Assembly: GCA_029244465.1 (NCBI GenBank)
Contig: JAQWQN010000098.1
Span: forward strand, 1-12,620
Reading direction: 5' to 3'
DNA length: 12,620 nucleotides
From: Pseudomonadales bacterium
GTDB taxonomy: Bacteria; Pseudomonadota; Gammaproteobacteria; Pseudomonadales; Azotimanducaceae
Both the position numbers and the translations under genes were made by a program. Below, piece after piece: positions 6,861 through 12,620 of this stretch. Every line of letters starts with the position of its first letter. Position 1 is the first letter of the stretch. The notes beneath the pieces were generated by a model. The model was not told the origin of the DNA. It saw only the letters and a program-made list of their open reading frames with translations, and ran no database searches.

Positions 6861-6913
6861 GTCAGTCGGTCGCGAGCGTCGGGGCGATGACTCTGGTAAC
6901 GTAGCCGACTGAC
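6861..6913. repeat. Perfect 9-bp inverted repeat between P450 and carotenoid oxygenase
   Basis: GTCAGTCGG (6861-6869) and CCGACTGAC (6905-6913) are perfect reverse complements separated by 35 bases, with arm centres 44 bases apart, about four helical turns. A second overlapping pair, GAGTCA (6859-6864) and TGACTC (6888-6893), adds dyad symmetry. The location in an 89-base divergent promoter region makes a shared operator plausible. An RNA stem in a leader of the oxygenase message is the alternative. The repeat is certain; its function is inferred. Confidence 0.5.
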
Positions 6914-6929
6914 CAACGAGTGCAGAGCT

Positions 6930-8396
6930 ATGCAGACAACCCTAAACAATGATATTCAAGGCAACTTGCCGGCAAACGACGATCACCCTTATCGCACCGG
7001 TGCATGGACCCCGAACACACGCGAATACGACGTCATCGAACCTGAAGTTATCGGGGACCTACCTAGCGATCTTGCTGGCGTATATCTGCGTAACACAGAA
7101 AACCCGTTGCACGGTGCGCTCGGTCGATATCATCCATTCGACGGCGATGGTATGTTGCATTCACTCTATTTTGACTCAGGTCACGTTGAATATCGTAATC
7201 GCTTTATCCGCACGGAAGGATTTGAAGCGGAGCTGGAAGCCGGTGAGCCTCTGTGGGCGGGTCTGAGAGAAAATCCCAACCTTTCTAAACAAGACGGTTG
7301 GGGTGCCCGTACCCGACTCAAAGATTCTTCAAGTACTGACGTCATCGTCCACAACGGAGTCGCAGCGACCAGCTTTTATCAATGTGGTGATGTCTATGAG
7401 TTAGACCCACGCACGTTGGCCCACAAAGGCAAGGCTGATTGGACCGGAGGTGTCACACCGGGATGGGGAGTCTCCGCCCACACCAAAGTCGATGAAGCCA
7501 CCGGCGAGATGCTTTTCTTTAATTACTCAAAAGAAGCGCCGTACATGCATTACGGCGTCGTTGATCGGACTGGACAACTCGCCCATTACATCCCGATTGA
7601 ACTACCGGGGCCGAGACTGCCTCACGATATGGCATTCACAGACCGCTACGCTATTCTCAATGACTTACCGCTGTTCTGGGACCCGGACGCCCTTGCCCAG
7701 GGTGCTCACGCAGTCCGTTTCTTTCCAGAGCTTGGTAGCCGTTTCGGTATCGTGCCGCGTCGTGGCAGCAGTGACCAAGTCGTTTGGTTCAACGCCGCGC
7801 CGACCTACGTCTTGCACTGGATTAATGCCTTTGAAGACGGCGACGAAGTCGTCCTGGATGGTTATACCCAAGATCCCAGACGAGGTATTCGCACTAAGGG
7901 TTTACCCGACAGCCTCACGCCTTTCGCGATGCTAGATATTAATGCGATCGGCGCACACGCCTACCGCTGGCGCTTCAATATGAAAACCGGCGAAGTTAAG
8001 GAAGGACCACTCGAGGATGGAATTTCTGAATTTGGCATGATTAATCCAAGCGTCGCGGGAAAGCCCTACCAGTACACCTGGGGTATGACCGCGAAGCCGG
8101 GTTGGTTCCTGTTCGATGGCATGATGCGCTTAGATGTCGATAGCGGTGGTATTGAACGCTATCAGTTCCCTGAAGGCGTCTACGCGAGCGAAAGCCCCAT
8201 GGCACCGCGAGTGGGCAGCCAGGCCGAAGACGATGGCTACGTCATGACCTTTACGACGGATATGAATAGCGATTCTTCAGCTTGCGAAATATTCGCAGCC
8301 GATAGCATCAGCAAGGGTCCGATCTGCAAGATCAAACTGCCACAGCGCATATGCGTCGGTACGCATTCTTGTTGGGCAGGGAAAGACACTCTATAA
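6930..8396 (+). CDS. Carotenoid/stilbene cleavage oxygenase (RPE65/CCD superfamily)
   Basis: This 488-residue protein is a full-length carotenoid cleavage oxygenase, a seven-bladed beta-propeller with non-haem Fe(II) that splits a conjugated C=C bond with O2. The N-terminal block LAGVYLRNTENP and RYHPFDGDGMLHSLYF are family hallmarks. The four iron ligands are visible: H184 (GVSAHTKVD), H232 (LPHDMAF), H296 (YVLHWINAFEDGD) and H479 (CVGTHSCW). FGIVPRRG (272-279) is the usual PRxG strand. The family covers apocarotenoid oxygenases, lignostilbene dioxygenases and isoeugenol or resveratrol oxygenases; the sequence alone does not separate these. The end is short after H479 (9 residues), slightly abrupt but not clearly truncated. 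The ATG at 6930 has only a weak AGAG upstream. Its divergent P450 partner and surrounding acyl-CoA enzymes suggest that cleavage products (aldehydes, acids) are degraded further by CoA chemistry, which is an inference. Confidence 0.94.
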   Translation: MQTTLNNDIQGNLPANDDHPYRTGAWTPNTREYDVIEPEVIGDLPSDLAGVYLRNTENPLHGALGRYHPFDGDGMLHSLYFDSGHVEYRNRFIRTEGFEAELEAGEPLWAGLRENPNLSKQDGWGARTRLKDSSSTDVIVHNGVAATSFYQCGDVYELDPRTLAHKGKADWTGGVTPGWGVSAHTKVDEATGEMLFFNYSKEAPYMHYGVVDRTGQLAHYIPIELPGPRLPHDMAFTDRYAILNDLPLFWDPDALAQGAHAVRFFPELGSRFGIVPRRGSSDQVVWFNAAPTYVLHWINAFEDGDEVVLDGYTQDPRRGIRTKGLPDSLTPFAMLDINAIGAHAYRWRFNMKTGEVKEGPLEDGISEFGMINPSVAGKPYQYTWGMTAKPGWFLFDGMMRLDVDSGGIERYQFPEGVYASESPMAPRVGSQAEDDGYVMTFTTDMNSDSSACEIFAADSISKGPICKIKLPQRICVGTHSCWAGKDTL

Positions 8397-8725
8397 ACGG
8401 GACTTAAGCCACTGGGTTGCCTTTGGATGCTGACCAGAGCGACCCCTTCGCCAAAGCCCGCCAACTTCTAACGGGCGGAGATATCCCGCACAAACGTTCG
8501 GCACCCATCCTGAGCGCCTGGACCTAACCCGGTTTGTACTGATCCTTTTCGGGAACGTGCAGCACGCTCATGAGACCGGATGCGACGAAAGGATCAACCG
8601 AGACGAGGAGCAGTCCGATCCATAAACGTCTTGAAGACGCTCTAAGACCCACAGCCTGGTAGCGATTGCAACCGACCGGCAGCAGGTTTGCGCCCCTTCA
8701 TGGTCTGACTCGTTACCTTACCGGC
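8397..8725. other. 329-base gap between convergent genes; possible gene remnants only
   Basis: The other three convergent junctions here are 7 bases apart or overlap, so this gap is exceptional. No long frame exists. Two short stretches look coding-like. On the minus strand, GTG at 8652 to TAG at 8524 gives 42 residues including RLWIGLLLVSVDPFVASGLM then SVLHVPEKDQYKPG, possibly a small membrane protein or the tail of a lost gene, with AGG four bases before the GTG. On the plus strand, TTG at 8417 to TAA at 8527 gives 36 residues including DADQSDPFAKARQLLTGGDI. I recognise neither. No U-rich terminator is visible. Confidence 0.3.
8541..8595. repeat. Inverted repeat in the gap after the carotenoid oxygenase
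   Basis: GATCCTTT (8541-8548) pairs perfectly with AAAGGATC (8588-8595); with one bulged T the stem extends by CG/CG. The 34-base loop contains an odd palindrome, CGTGC-A-GCACG (8556-8566). There is no following T-run, so it is not a standard terminator. It could be a folded 3' end for either convergent transcript or chance. Confidence 0.35.
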
Positions 8726-9994
8726 CTAGATGTCAGCGAGGTTCCTCGGAACATCCCGGAATGGGCCCGTATCAAACCTTGGTTCCTTCGGCAATTCCAG
8801 CACCCGCTCGGAGATAATATTCTTTTGAATCTCGTCGGTACCACCCGCTATGGAAATCGCAGGTACCGATATCAAGATCTCCGCGATCACACCGTCCATC
8901 GGCGAGTCTGCGCCTTTCAACATTGAGTCCGTACCTGAAACAAGGGTATGCACGTGCGAGGCCTGGCGCGCTATTACACTCGCGGCCAGTTTGCCAATGG
9001 AACCTTCTGGAATCACATTCGAGTTACCTGCTCGCCGCTTCTGCACCGCACTAGCAGCCGCCAGATCTGATGCCTTTTTCATGGCAATCAGCTTCGCGAG
9101 CTCCTGGCGGACGTGTGGATCAGAAATCGCACCCGTTTCCATCGCTCTAGGCATGACAAGATCGACTCGCCCTGCGCGTTGTGGGTACCATGTGTAGGGT
9201 TCTAACGCGATCGCGAGCTCATCCCGATACTCAGCGTAAATCGGCCCCGGCAGATCTTTGACTTTGCCCCCACTACGGTCACCACCGAAACCTTGCCGCT
9301 CTGCGGACAGCGTGGTCGCAGCGATCTTCCAACCTTCGCCTTCTGCGCCTAACAAATCTTCCGCGAGAACTTCCGCATCCGCCATGAAGACCTCATTAAA
9401 TGAGGCATGACCATTCATTTGTCGCAGCGGCCGGACCTCTACGCCAGGCTGGCGCATATTGATGAGGAAGTAGCTAATGCCTTGATGCTTGGGCACATCC
9501 CAATCAGAGCGAGCGACCAAAATCCCAAAATCTGCGTGGTGGGCACTGGTATTCCACACCTTCTGGCCATTCATAACCCAACGGTCACCATCTTTTTCAG
9601 CTTTTGTGGCTAATCCGGCCAGATCAGACCCACTACCGGGCTCACTGAAGAGCTGACACCAACTGGCCTCGCCCGTCAGGATCGGACGCAGGTACTTTTT
9701 CTTCTGTGCGTCTGTGCCGTGCACCAGTATCGTGTGCGAAGCGAGTCGACCCGGACCGCCTTGTGCGACGCCAACCGCGCCATGATCATCAAAAGCCTGA
9801 TTAACAGCACCCGCTTGTTCAATCGAGAAATTCCGACCGTAGTATTCCTCCGGCCAGGTGGGCGCGGCCCAACCCCCTTCAACCAGAATCTCTCGCCACG
9901 CTGCCAGCCCACGACTCACATCCCAGTGCTCCTGCAACCACGCATCGACATCTTTATATATCTCGTCATAACTCAAATTGGGATGATCAACCAT
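8726..9994 (-). CDS. Acyl-CoA dehydrogenase, large subunit of a probable pair
   Basis: This 422-residue flavoprotein belongs to the acyl-CoA dehydrogenase superfamily and would desaturate acyl-CoA at C2-C3, passing electrons to ETF. Visible: an N-terminal WREILVEGGWAAPTWPEEYYG (33-53); the FAD and substrate segment WCQLFSEPGSGSDLAGL (112-128); GQKVWNTSAHHADFGILVAR; QMNGHASFNEVF; and the C-terminal FAD motif AGGTDEIQKNIISERVLELP (383-402). The MCAD-type catalytic Glu376 position is glycine here (IAGGTDE), so the base must lie elsewhere, as in related enzymes. It most resembles the FadE-type dehydrogenases that pair with a second subunit in steroid and other bulky acyl-CoA degradation. Its ATG at 9994 overlaps the end of the upstream dehydrogenase gene by 8 bases and has only a weak ribosome site, pointing to translational coupling and fixed stoichiometry. 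Confidence 0.94.
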   Translation of the reverse strand: MVDHPNLSYDEIYKDVDAWLQEHWDVSRGLAAWREILVEGGWAAPTWPEEYYGRNFSIEQAGAVNQAFDDHGAVGVAQGGPGRLASHTILVHGTDAQKKKYLRPILTGEASWCQLFSEPGSGSDLAGLATKAEKDGDRWVMNGQKVWNTSAHHADFGILVARSDWDVPKHQGISYFLINMRQPGVEVRPLRQMNGHASFNEVFMADAEVLAEDLLGAEGEGWKIAATTLSAERQGFGGDRSGGKVKDLPGPIYAEYRDELAIALEPYTWYPQRAGRVDLVMPRAMETGAISDPHVRQELAKLIAMKKASDLAAASAVQKRRAGNSNVIPEGSIGKLAASVIARQASHVHTLVSGTDSMLKGADSPMDGVIAEILISVPAISIAGGTDEIQKNIISERVLELPKEPRFDTGPFRDVPRNLADI

Positions 9995-11093
9995 TCGCTG
10001 CTCGGACTGCGTCCGCCTCCATACGTTGCATCATGCGTTCCCTGTGCCAGTTCGGGGATCCGAGAAACATCTCTGATGCTTTAGCCCGTTTAAACCAGAG
10101 GTGTGTATCTTCTTCCCAGGTAAAGCCGATACCACCGCGAAGTTGTATTGCCTGCTTGGCTACGCCTAAGTAGGCATCGCTGGCCATCGCTTTGGCCATG
10201 TTTGGGGAATAGGCATCACCTTCGCCGCTGGCCATGAAACGACCTGCTTCATGCGTCATGGCCTTCGCGAGTTCCAATTCCAACAATAAATCTGCGCAGC
10301 GGTGCTTGAGCGACTGGAAGGAACCGATTTGGCGTCCAAACTGAACCCGCATCTTCATGTACTCGATTGTCGTCTCAAACAACCGTTCTGCCCCACCAAT
10401 CATTTCATGGGCAAGCACTGTACTCATCTGATCCCACAGCAGATCGATATCCACACCGGCCCCGGCGATACGCTCGCCCGCACAACCATTAAAAGTCACT
10501 CGAGAGAGTTTGCGAGTCGGATCAATCGCGTCCAGCGGCGTTACAGACGCCAATGCTGGGGCGACTTCATACAAGGACAACCCTTCAGGCGTGCCGGCCA
10601 CAACGATCAGCGTATCCGCAACGTGTGCATCAACCACTATCCCGGCTGTTCCGTTAAGACGACCACCGCTGGCGCTAATACCGGTACCCACCGTGGCCGC
10701 ATCACTAAGGTCATCGAGCACAAGGGCCGCGATCTTGGTACCTGCTGCTATCTCAGGCAGCAATCGCTCCTTGGCTTCTTCATTCGCCGAGTTCAAAACC
10801 GCGTATCCCGCCATAACCGCAGACGCGAAATACGGGCCACAAAAGAGATATCGACCCATTTCCTGGGCGATCACGCCAAGCTCAATGGGCCCGAACCCAA
10901 AGCCGCCATACGCCTCCGGCAAATGTACTCCTAACAGGCCAATCTCTTGGCTCAATTGCTGCCAAACCTCCGAGTCATAGCCCTGCTCGGAATCCATCAA
11001 AGCGCGTACCGCCGTTGGTGGCGACTTGTCCTTCAGGAATCGCGACACGACATCCCGAAACTGAAGCTGATCTTCTGTAAATCCTACTTGCAT
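9987..11093 (-). CDS. Acyl-CoA dehydrogenase, small subunit of a probable pair
   Basis: This 368-residue protein is an acyl-CoA dehydrogenase with the helical N-terminal domain (FTEDQLQFRDVVSRFL; LPEAYGGFGFGPIELGVIAQEMGR), a reduced and divergent central beta domain lacking the SEPGxGSD signature of its partner, and a well conserved C-terminal helical domain with MRVQFGRQIGSFQSLKHRCAD and RGGIGFTWEEDTHLWFKRA (from about 319). The weak central domain and tight coupling to the 422-residue gene suggest the two form a heteromeric enzyme in which each contributes part of the FAD and active site, as in the FadE28-FadE29 (ChsE1-ChsE2) alpha2beta2 type of mycobacteria; here that is an inference. The ATG at 11093 has AGGGG about 7 bases upstream. 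It is first in its two-gene unit and divergent from the SDR at 11254. Confidence 0.93.
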   Translation of the reverse strand: MQVGFTEDQLQFRDVVSRFLKDKSPPTAVRALMDSEQGYDSEVWQQLSQEIGLLGVHLPEAYGGFGFGPIELGVIAQEMGRYLFCGPYFASAVMAGYAVLNSANEEAKERLLPEIAAGTKIAALVLDDLSDAATVGTGISASGGRLNGTAGIVVDAHVADTLIVVAGTPEGLSLYEVAPALASVTPLDAIDPTRKLSRVTFNGCAGERIAGAGVDIDLLWDQMSTVLAHEMIGGAERLFETTIEYMKMRVQFGRQIGSFQSLKHRCADLLLELELAKAMTHEAGRFMASGEGDAYSPNMAKAMASDAYLGVAKQAIQLRGGIGFTWEEDTHLWFKRAKASEMFLGSPNWHRERMMQRMEADAVRAANG

Positions 11094-11253
11094 GTGCTAC
11101 CCCTGCTTCACTGAAGCGTTGCCGCAGAAGATTTTACCTACCCACGGCCGTTTTCATAGGGCGTGTTTGCTCAACGCTGACAGCTTGAATCCAGGCTGCG
11201 TCTCGCCTAGCCTCGTTGGTCTCGAAAAAAAAGACATTAGCAAGGGAAACAGC
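11094..11253. promoter_or_regulatory. Divergent promoter region between dehydrogenase pair and SDR
   Basis: For the minus-strand unit, TAAAAT (plus 11131-11136) is a possible -10, about 37 bases before the ATG, without a good -35. Between them lies GCTTCA-C-TGAAGC (11105-11117), a perfect 13-base odd palindrome and candidate operator. For the plus-strand SDR, TTGAAT (11185-11190), 17 bases, then TAGCCT (11208-11213) is a weak promoter. AAGGGA at 11242-11247 is a clear ribosome site 6 bases before the ATG at 11254. Confidence 0.4.
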
Positions 11254-12135
11254 ATGAGTGAATTTGAAGGCAAAGTCGTTGTCGTCACAGGTGCCGGCGG
11301 GGGATTAGGGAAATCACATGCACTTGAGTTCGCGACGCGCGGCGCAAAAGTTGTCGTAAACGATTTAGGCGGCAGTGGCGACGGAGTCGGCAGCAGTGAT
11401 ATGGCCGATCAAGTCGTCGATGAAATTAAAGCAGCCGGCGGCATTGCCATTGCCAACAAGGCAAGCGTCTCCGACAAAGCAGGCGCCAAGTCCATCATCG
11501 ATGACGCGGTAGCCGAATTTGGTACCGTCGATATTCTCATCAACAACGCCGGTATTCTGCGCGACAAGAGCTTTAAGAAAATGCCGCTCGACGACTGGGA
11601 CCTCGTGATGGACGTGCACCTCAACGGCACCGCCTACGTGACCCACGCTGCGTGGCCAATCATGTATGAAAAAGGATATGGGCGCATTGTCATGACCAGC
11701 TCAACGTCTGGCATTTATGGCAATTTCGGCCAAGCGAATTACGGCGCGGCAAAAATGGGTATGCTCGGGTTAATCAATGTCCTGGCGATCGAAGGGGCGA
11801 CCAAGAACATTCGCGTTAACGGTCTCGCACCAGGAGCCGCCACCAGGCTCATCGCCACGATACCTGGCCGTCAGGACCTTGATCCAGACAACCCCGATCC
11901 TGCCGCACATCCGAAGTTGGTCACACCCGCAGTGCTTCTCATGTCCAGCGAAAACGCGCCAACGGGCAAGATCATTCAAGCCAGCGGCGGGCATTTTTCT
12001 ATGTGTGCGATTTTCAACAATCAGGATATCGATCTTGGGCTCGATGTGACGTACGAGGATTTGGAAGTAAACACAGAACGTCTCTATGACATGTCGAGTG
12101 CCCGGGAAGGCTGGAATCGAAGACGAGGTAGCTAA
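11254..12135 (+). CDS. MFE-2-like SDR, second copy
   Basis: This 293-residue SDR is a paralogue of the one at 1342-2244: both share NNAGILRDKSF and the GIYGNFGQANY block. It has TGAGGGLG (12-19), D37 for NAD, NNAG (97-100), and the triad S150, Y163, K167, essentially the spacing of rat MFE-2 (Ser151, Tyr164, Lys168). It is predicted to oxidise a (3R)- or otherwise branched 3-hydroxyacyl-CoA. The C-terminal half differs from the first copy: a proline- and aspartate-rich stretch (about residues 206-218) precedes LVTPAVLLMSS, and the MFE-2-typical GGLFEVGAGWI is replaced by GGHFSMCAIF, which may indicate a different substrate. The frame is open 54 codons upstream to an ATG at 11092, but the ATG at 11254 is chosen because of its AAGGGA site and the fold boundary. 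It is followed 104 bases later by the amidohydrolase on the same strand. Confidence 0.93.
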   Translation: MSEFEGKVVVVTGAGGGLGKSHALEFATRGAKVVVNDLGGSGDGVGSSDMADQVVDEIKAAGGIAIANKASVSDKAGAKSIIDDAVAEFGTVDILINNAGILRDKSFKKMPLDDWDLVMDVHLNGTAYVTHAAWPIMYEKGYGRIVMTSSTSGIYGNFGQANYGAAKMGMLGLINVLAIEGATKNIRVNGLAPGAATRLIATIPGRQDLDPDNPDPAAHPKLVTPAVLLMSSENAPTGKIIQASGGHFSMCAIFNNQDIDLGLDVTYEDLEVNTERLYDMSSAREGWNRRRGS

Positions 12136-12184
12136 ACCCCACCCTAGTTTGTGGCTCATTGCCGCACAGTCTGATTCCATCCCA

Positions 12185-12215
12185 GCAAACGTGCCGCAAA
12201 TAGCGGCGTGTTTGC
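12185..12215 (+). promoter_or_regulatory. 13-bp RNA hairpin between SDR and amidohydrolase
   Basis: GCAAACGTGCCGC (12185-12197), loop AAATA, then GCGGCGTGTTTGC (12203-12215). As plus-strand RNA all 13 positions pair, two as adjacent G-U wobbles; on the opposite strand those two become C-A mismatches, so the fold favours plus-strand RNA. It ends 24 bases before the amidohydrolase ATG. The downstream ACAATTAATC is not a U-tract, so it is not a standard intrinsic terminator; an attenuator or a 3'-end stabiliser for the SDR message is more likely. Confidence 0.55.
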
Positions 12216-12239
12216 ACAATTAATCAACCAAGGCCACCC

Positions 12240-12620
12240 ATGACCATCACCATTTACCAAGCACGTAAAATACTGACCATGAACCCGGCCAACCCAGAAG
12301 GCACGCACATCGCAGTCCGAGACGGTTTGATACTCGGAGTGGGATCTTTAGACGAAGTCGCTGGATGGGGCGACTATGAGCTTGATGATACCTTTAAGGA
12401 CCACGTAATCGTGCCAGGTTTTGTTGAAGCCCATGCACATATCATGGCTGCCGGCATCATGCAGCTCCCTTATGTTGGTTTCTTCGACCGCAAACTCGCG
12501 AATGGCTCAACTGCACCCGGGATTAGGAGCTATGACGCATTGCTCGTAAAACTCAAGGAGGAAGATCGGAAACTTGACGACCCAAATGCGCCACTCGTCG
12601 CAGGCGGCTTCGATCCAATC
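12240..12620 (+). CDS. Amidohydrolase-superfamily protein, N-terminal part
   Basis: The frame runs open from the ATG at 12240 to the end of the window, giving 127 residues of a longer protein. It begins with the small N-terminal beta-sandwich of metal-dependent amidohydrolases (MTITIYQARKILTMNPANPE; HIAVRDGLILGVGSLDEV) and then VIVPGFVEAHAHI, with the first metal ligands H65 and H67 in the HxH motif at the end of strand 1 of the barrel. The layout resembles the amidohydrolase 3 (YtcJ-like) group, whose substrates are mostly unknown amides or cyclic compounds. An AAGG ribosome site lies about 8 bases upstream, behind a strong hairpin. It may be co-transcribed with the SDR at 11254. The remaining metal ligands lie outside the window, so activity cannot be judged. 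Confidence 0.88.
   Translation, partial: MTITIYQARKILTMNPANPEGTHIAVRDGLILGVGSLDEVAGWGDYELDDTFKDHVIVPGFVEAHAHIMAAGIMQLPYVGFFDRKLANGSTAPGIRSYDALLVKLKEEDRKLDDPNAPLVAGGFDPI

Noticed and set aside
7450..7935. 161-codon alternative frame within the carotenoid oxygenase
   Set aside because: It overlaps the PHDMAF and LHWINAFEDG iron-ligand region of the real frame and has no protein-like motif of its own.
8458..8478. CCGCC/GGCGG stem with an 11-base loop after the carotenoid oxygenase as a terminator
   Set aside because: Only five pairs, a large loop and no T-run follow; too weak to call.
10302..10934. 210-codon plus-strand frame inside the small dehydrogenase gene
   Set aside because: It is antisense to strongly conserved dehydrogenase coding sequence, is rich in Arg/His/Thr without any motif, and has no ribosome site.
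11092..11253. 54-codon upstream extension of the second MFE-2-like SDR
   Set aside because: The SDR fold starts at MSEFEGKVVVVTG (11254), which has its own AAGGGA ribosome site; the extension has no recognisable domain and fills the divergent promoter region.
11160..12215. 11-base direct repeat GGCGTGTTTGC at 11160-11170 and 12205-12215, upstream of two plus-strand genes
   Set aside because: Repeats of this length are expected by chance in a 12.6-kb window, and the distances to the two start codons differ widely.
1..12620. CRISPR array, tRNA/rRNA genes, insertion-sequence ends or integrase genes
   Set aside because: I saw no regularly spaced repeats, no cloverleaf-like segments and no transposase or integrase motifs on either strand.

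Overview
The window reads as bacterial chromosome, most likely from a gammaproteobacterium (perhaps marine). That placement is an inference from protein resemblance and compact layout; no rRNA, tRNA or marker gene is present. Base composition looks even, mid-50s % GC by eye (not computed). I see no insertion sequence, phage gene, tRNA or CRISPR array.

Layout: (1) 2-487 (+), 3' part of a DUF3750-family gene. (2) 495-2244 (-), two short-chain dehydrogenases (SDRs): a catalytically odd one behind a (3R)-hydroxyacyl-CoA dehydrogenase resembling the SDR domain of peroxisomal multifunctional enzyme 2 (MFE-2). (3) 2354-3124 (+), a crotonase lacking both hydratase glutamates, tail to tail with (4) 3121-4311 (-), a class III CoA-transferase; the two share a CTAG double stop. 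(5) 4341-4793 (-), an otherwise 'empty' 600-base gap that contains a decayed nitroreductase gene. (6) 4911-5675 (+), a canonical enoyl-CoA hydratase. (7) 5683-6840 (-), a cytochrome P450, divergent from (8) 6930-8396 (+), a carotenoid/stilbene cleavage oxygenase with all four iron histidines. (9) 8397-8725, a gap without a convincing gene. (10) 8726-11093 (-), two overlapping acyl-CoA dehydrogenase genes that look like subunits of one heteromeric enzyme. (11) 11254-12135 (+), a second MFE-2-like SDR. (12) 12240-12620 (+), the start of an amidohydrolase, preceded by a strong RNA hairpin.

Together the genes suggest catabolism of a hydrophobic or terpenoid/aromatic substrate. The P450 and the cleavage oxygenase could oxidise and cut it, the CoA-transferase could activate the acid, and the dehydrogenase pair, hydratases and (3R)-hydroxyacyl-CoA dehydrogenases could run beta-oxidation-like cycles. 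No thiolase, acyl-CoA ligase or regulator lies in the window, so the substrate is unknown. Strand changes are frequent, so this is a cluster of small transcription units rather than one operon. The observations most worth checking are the disrupted SDR, the nitroreductase pseudogene, the glutamate-less crotonase, the inverted repeat between the P450 and the oxygenase, and the hairpin before the amidohydrolase.
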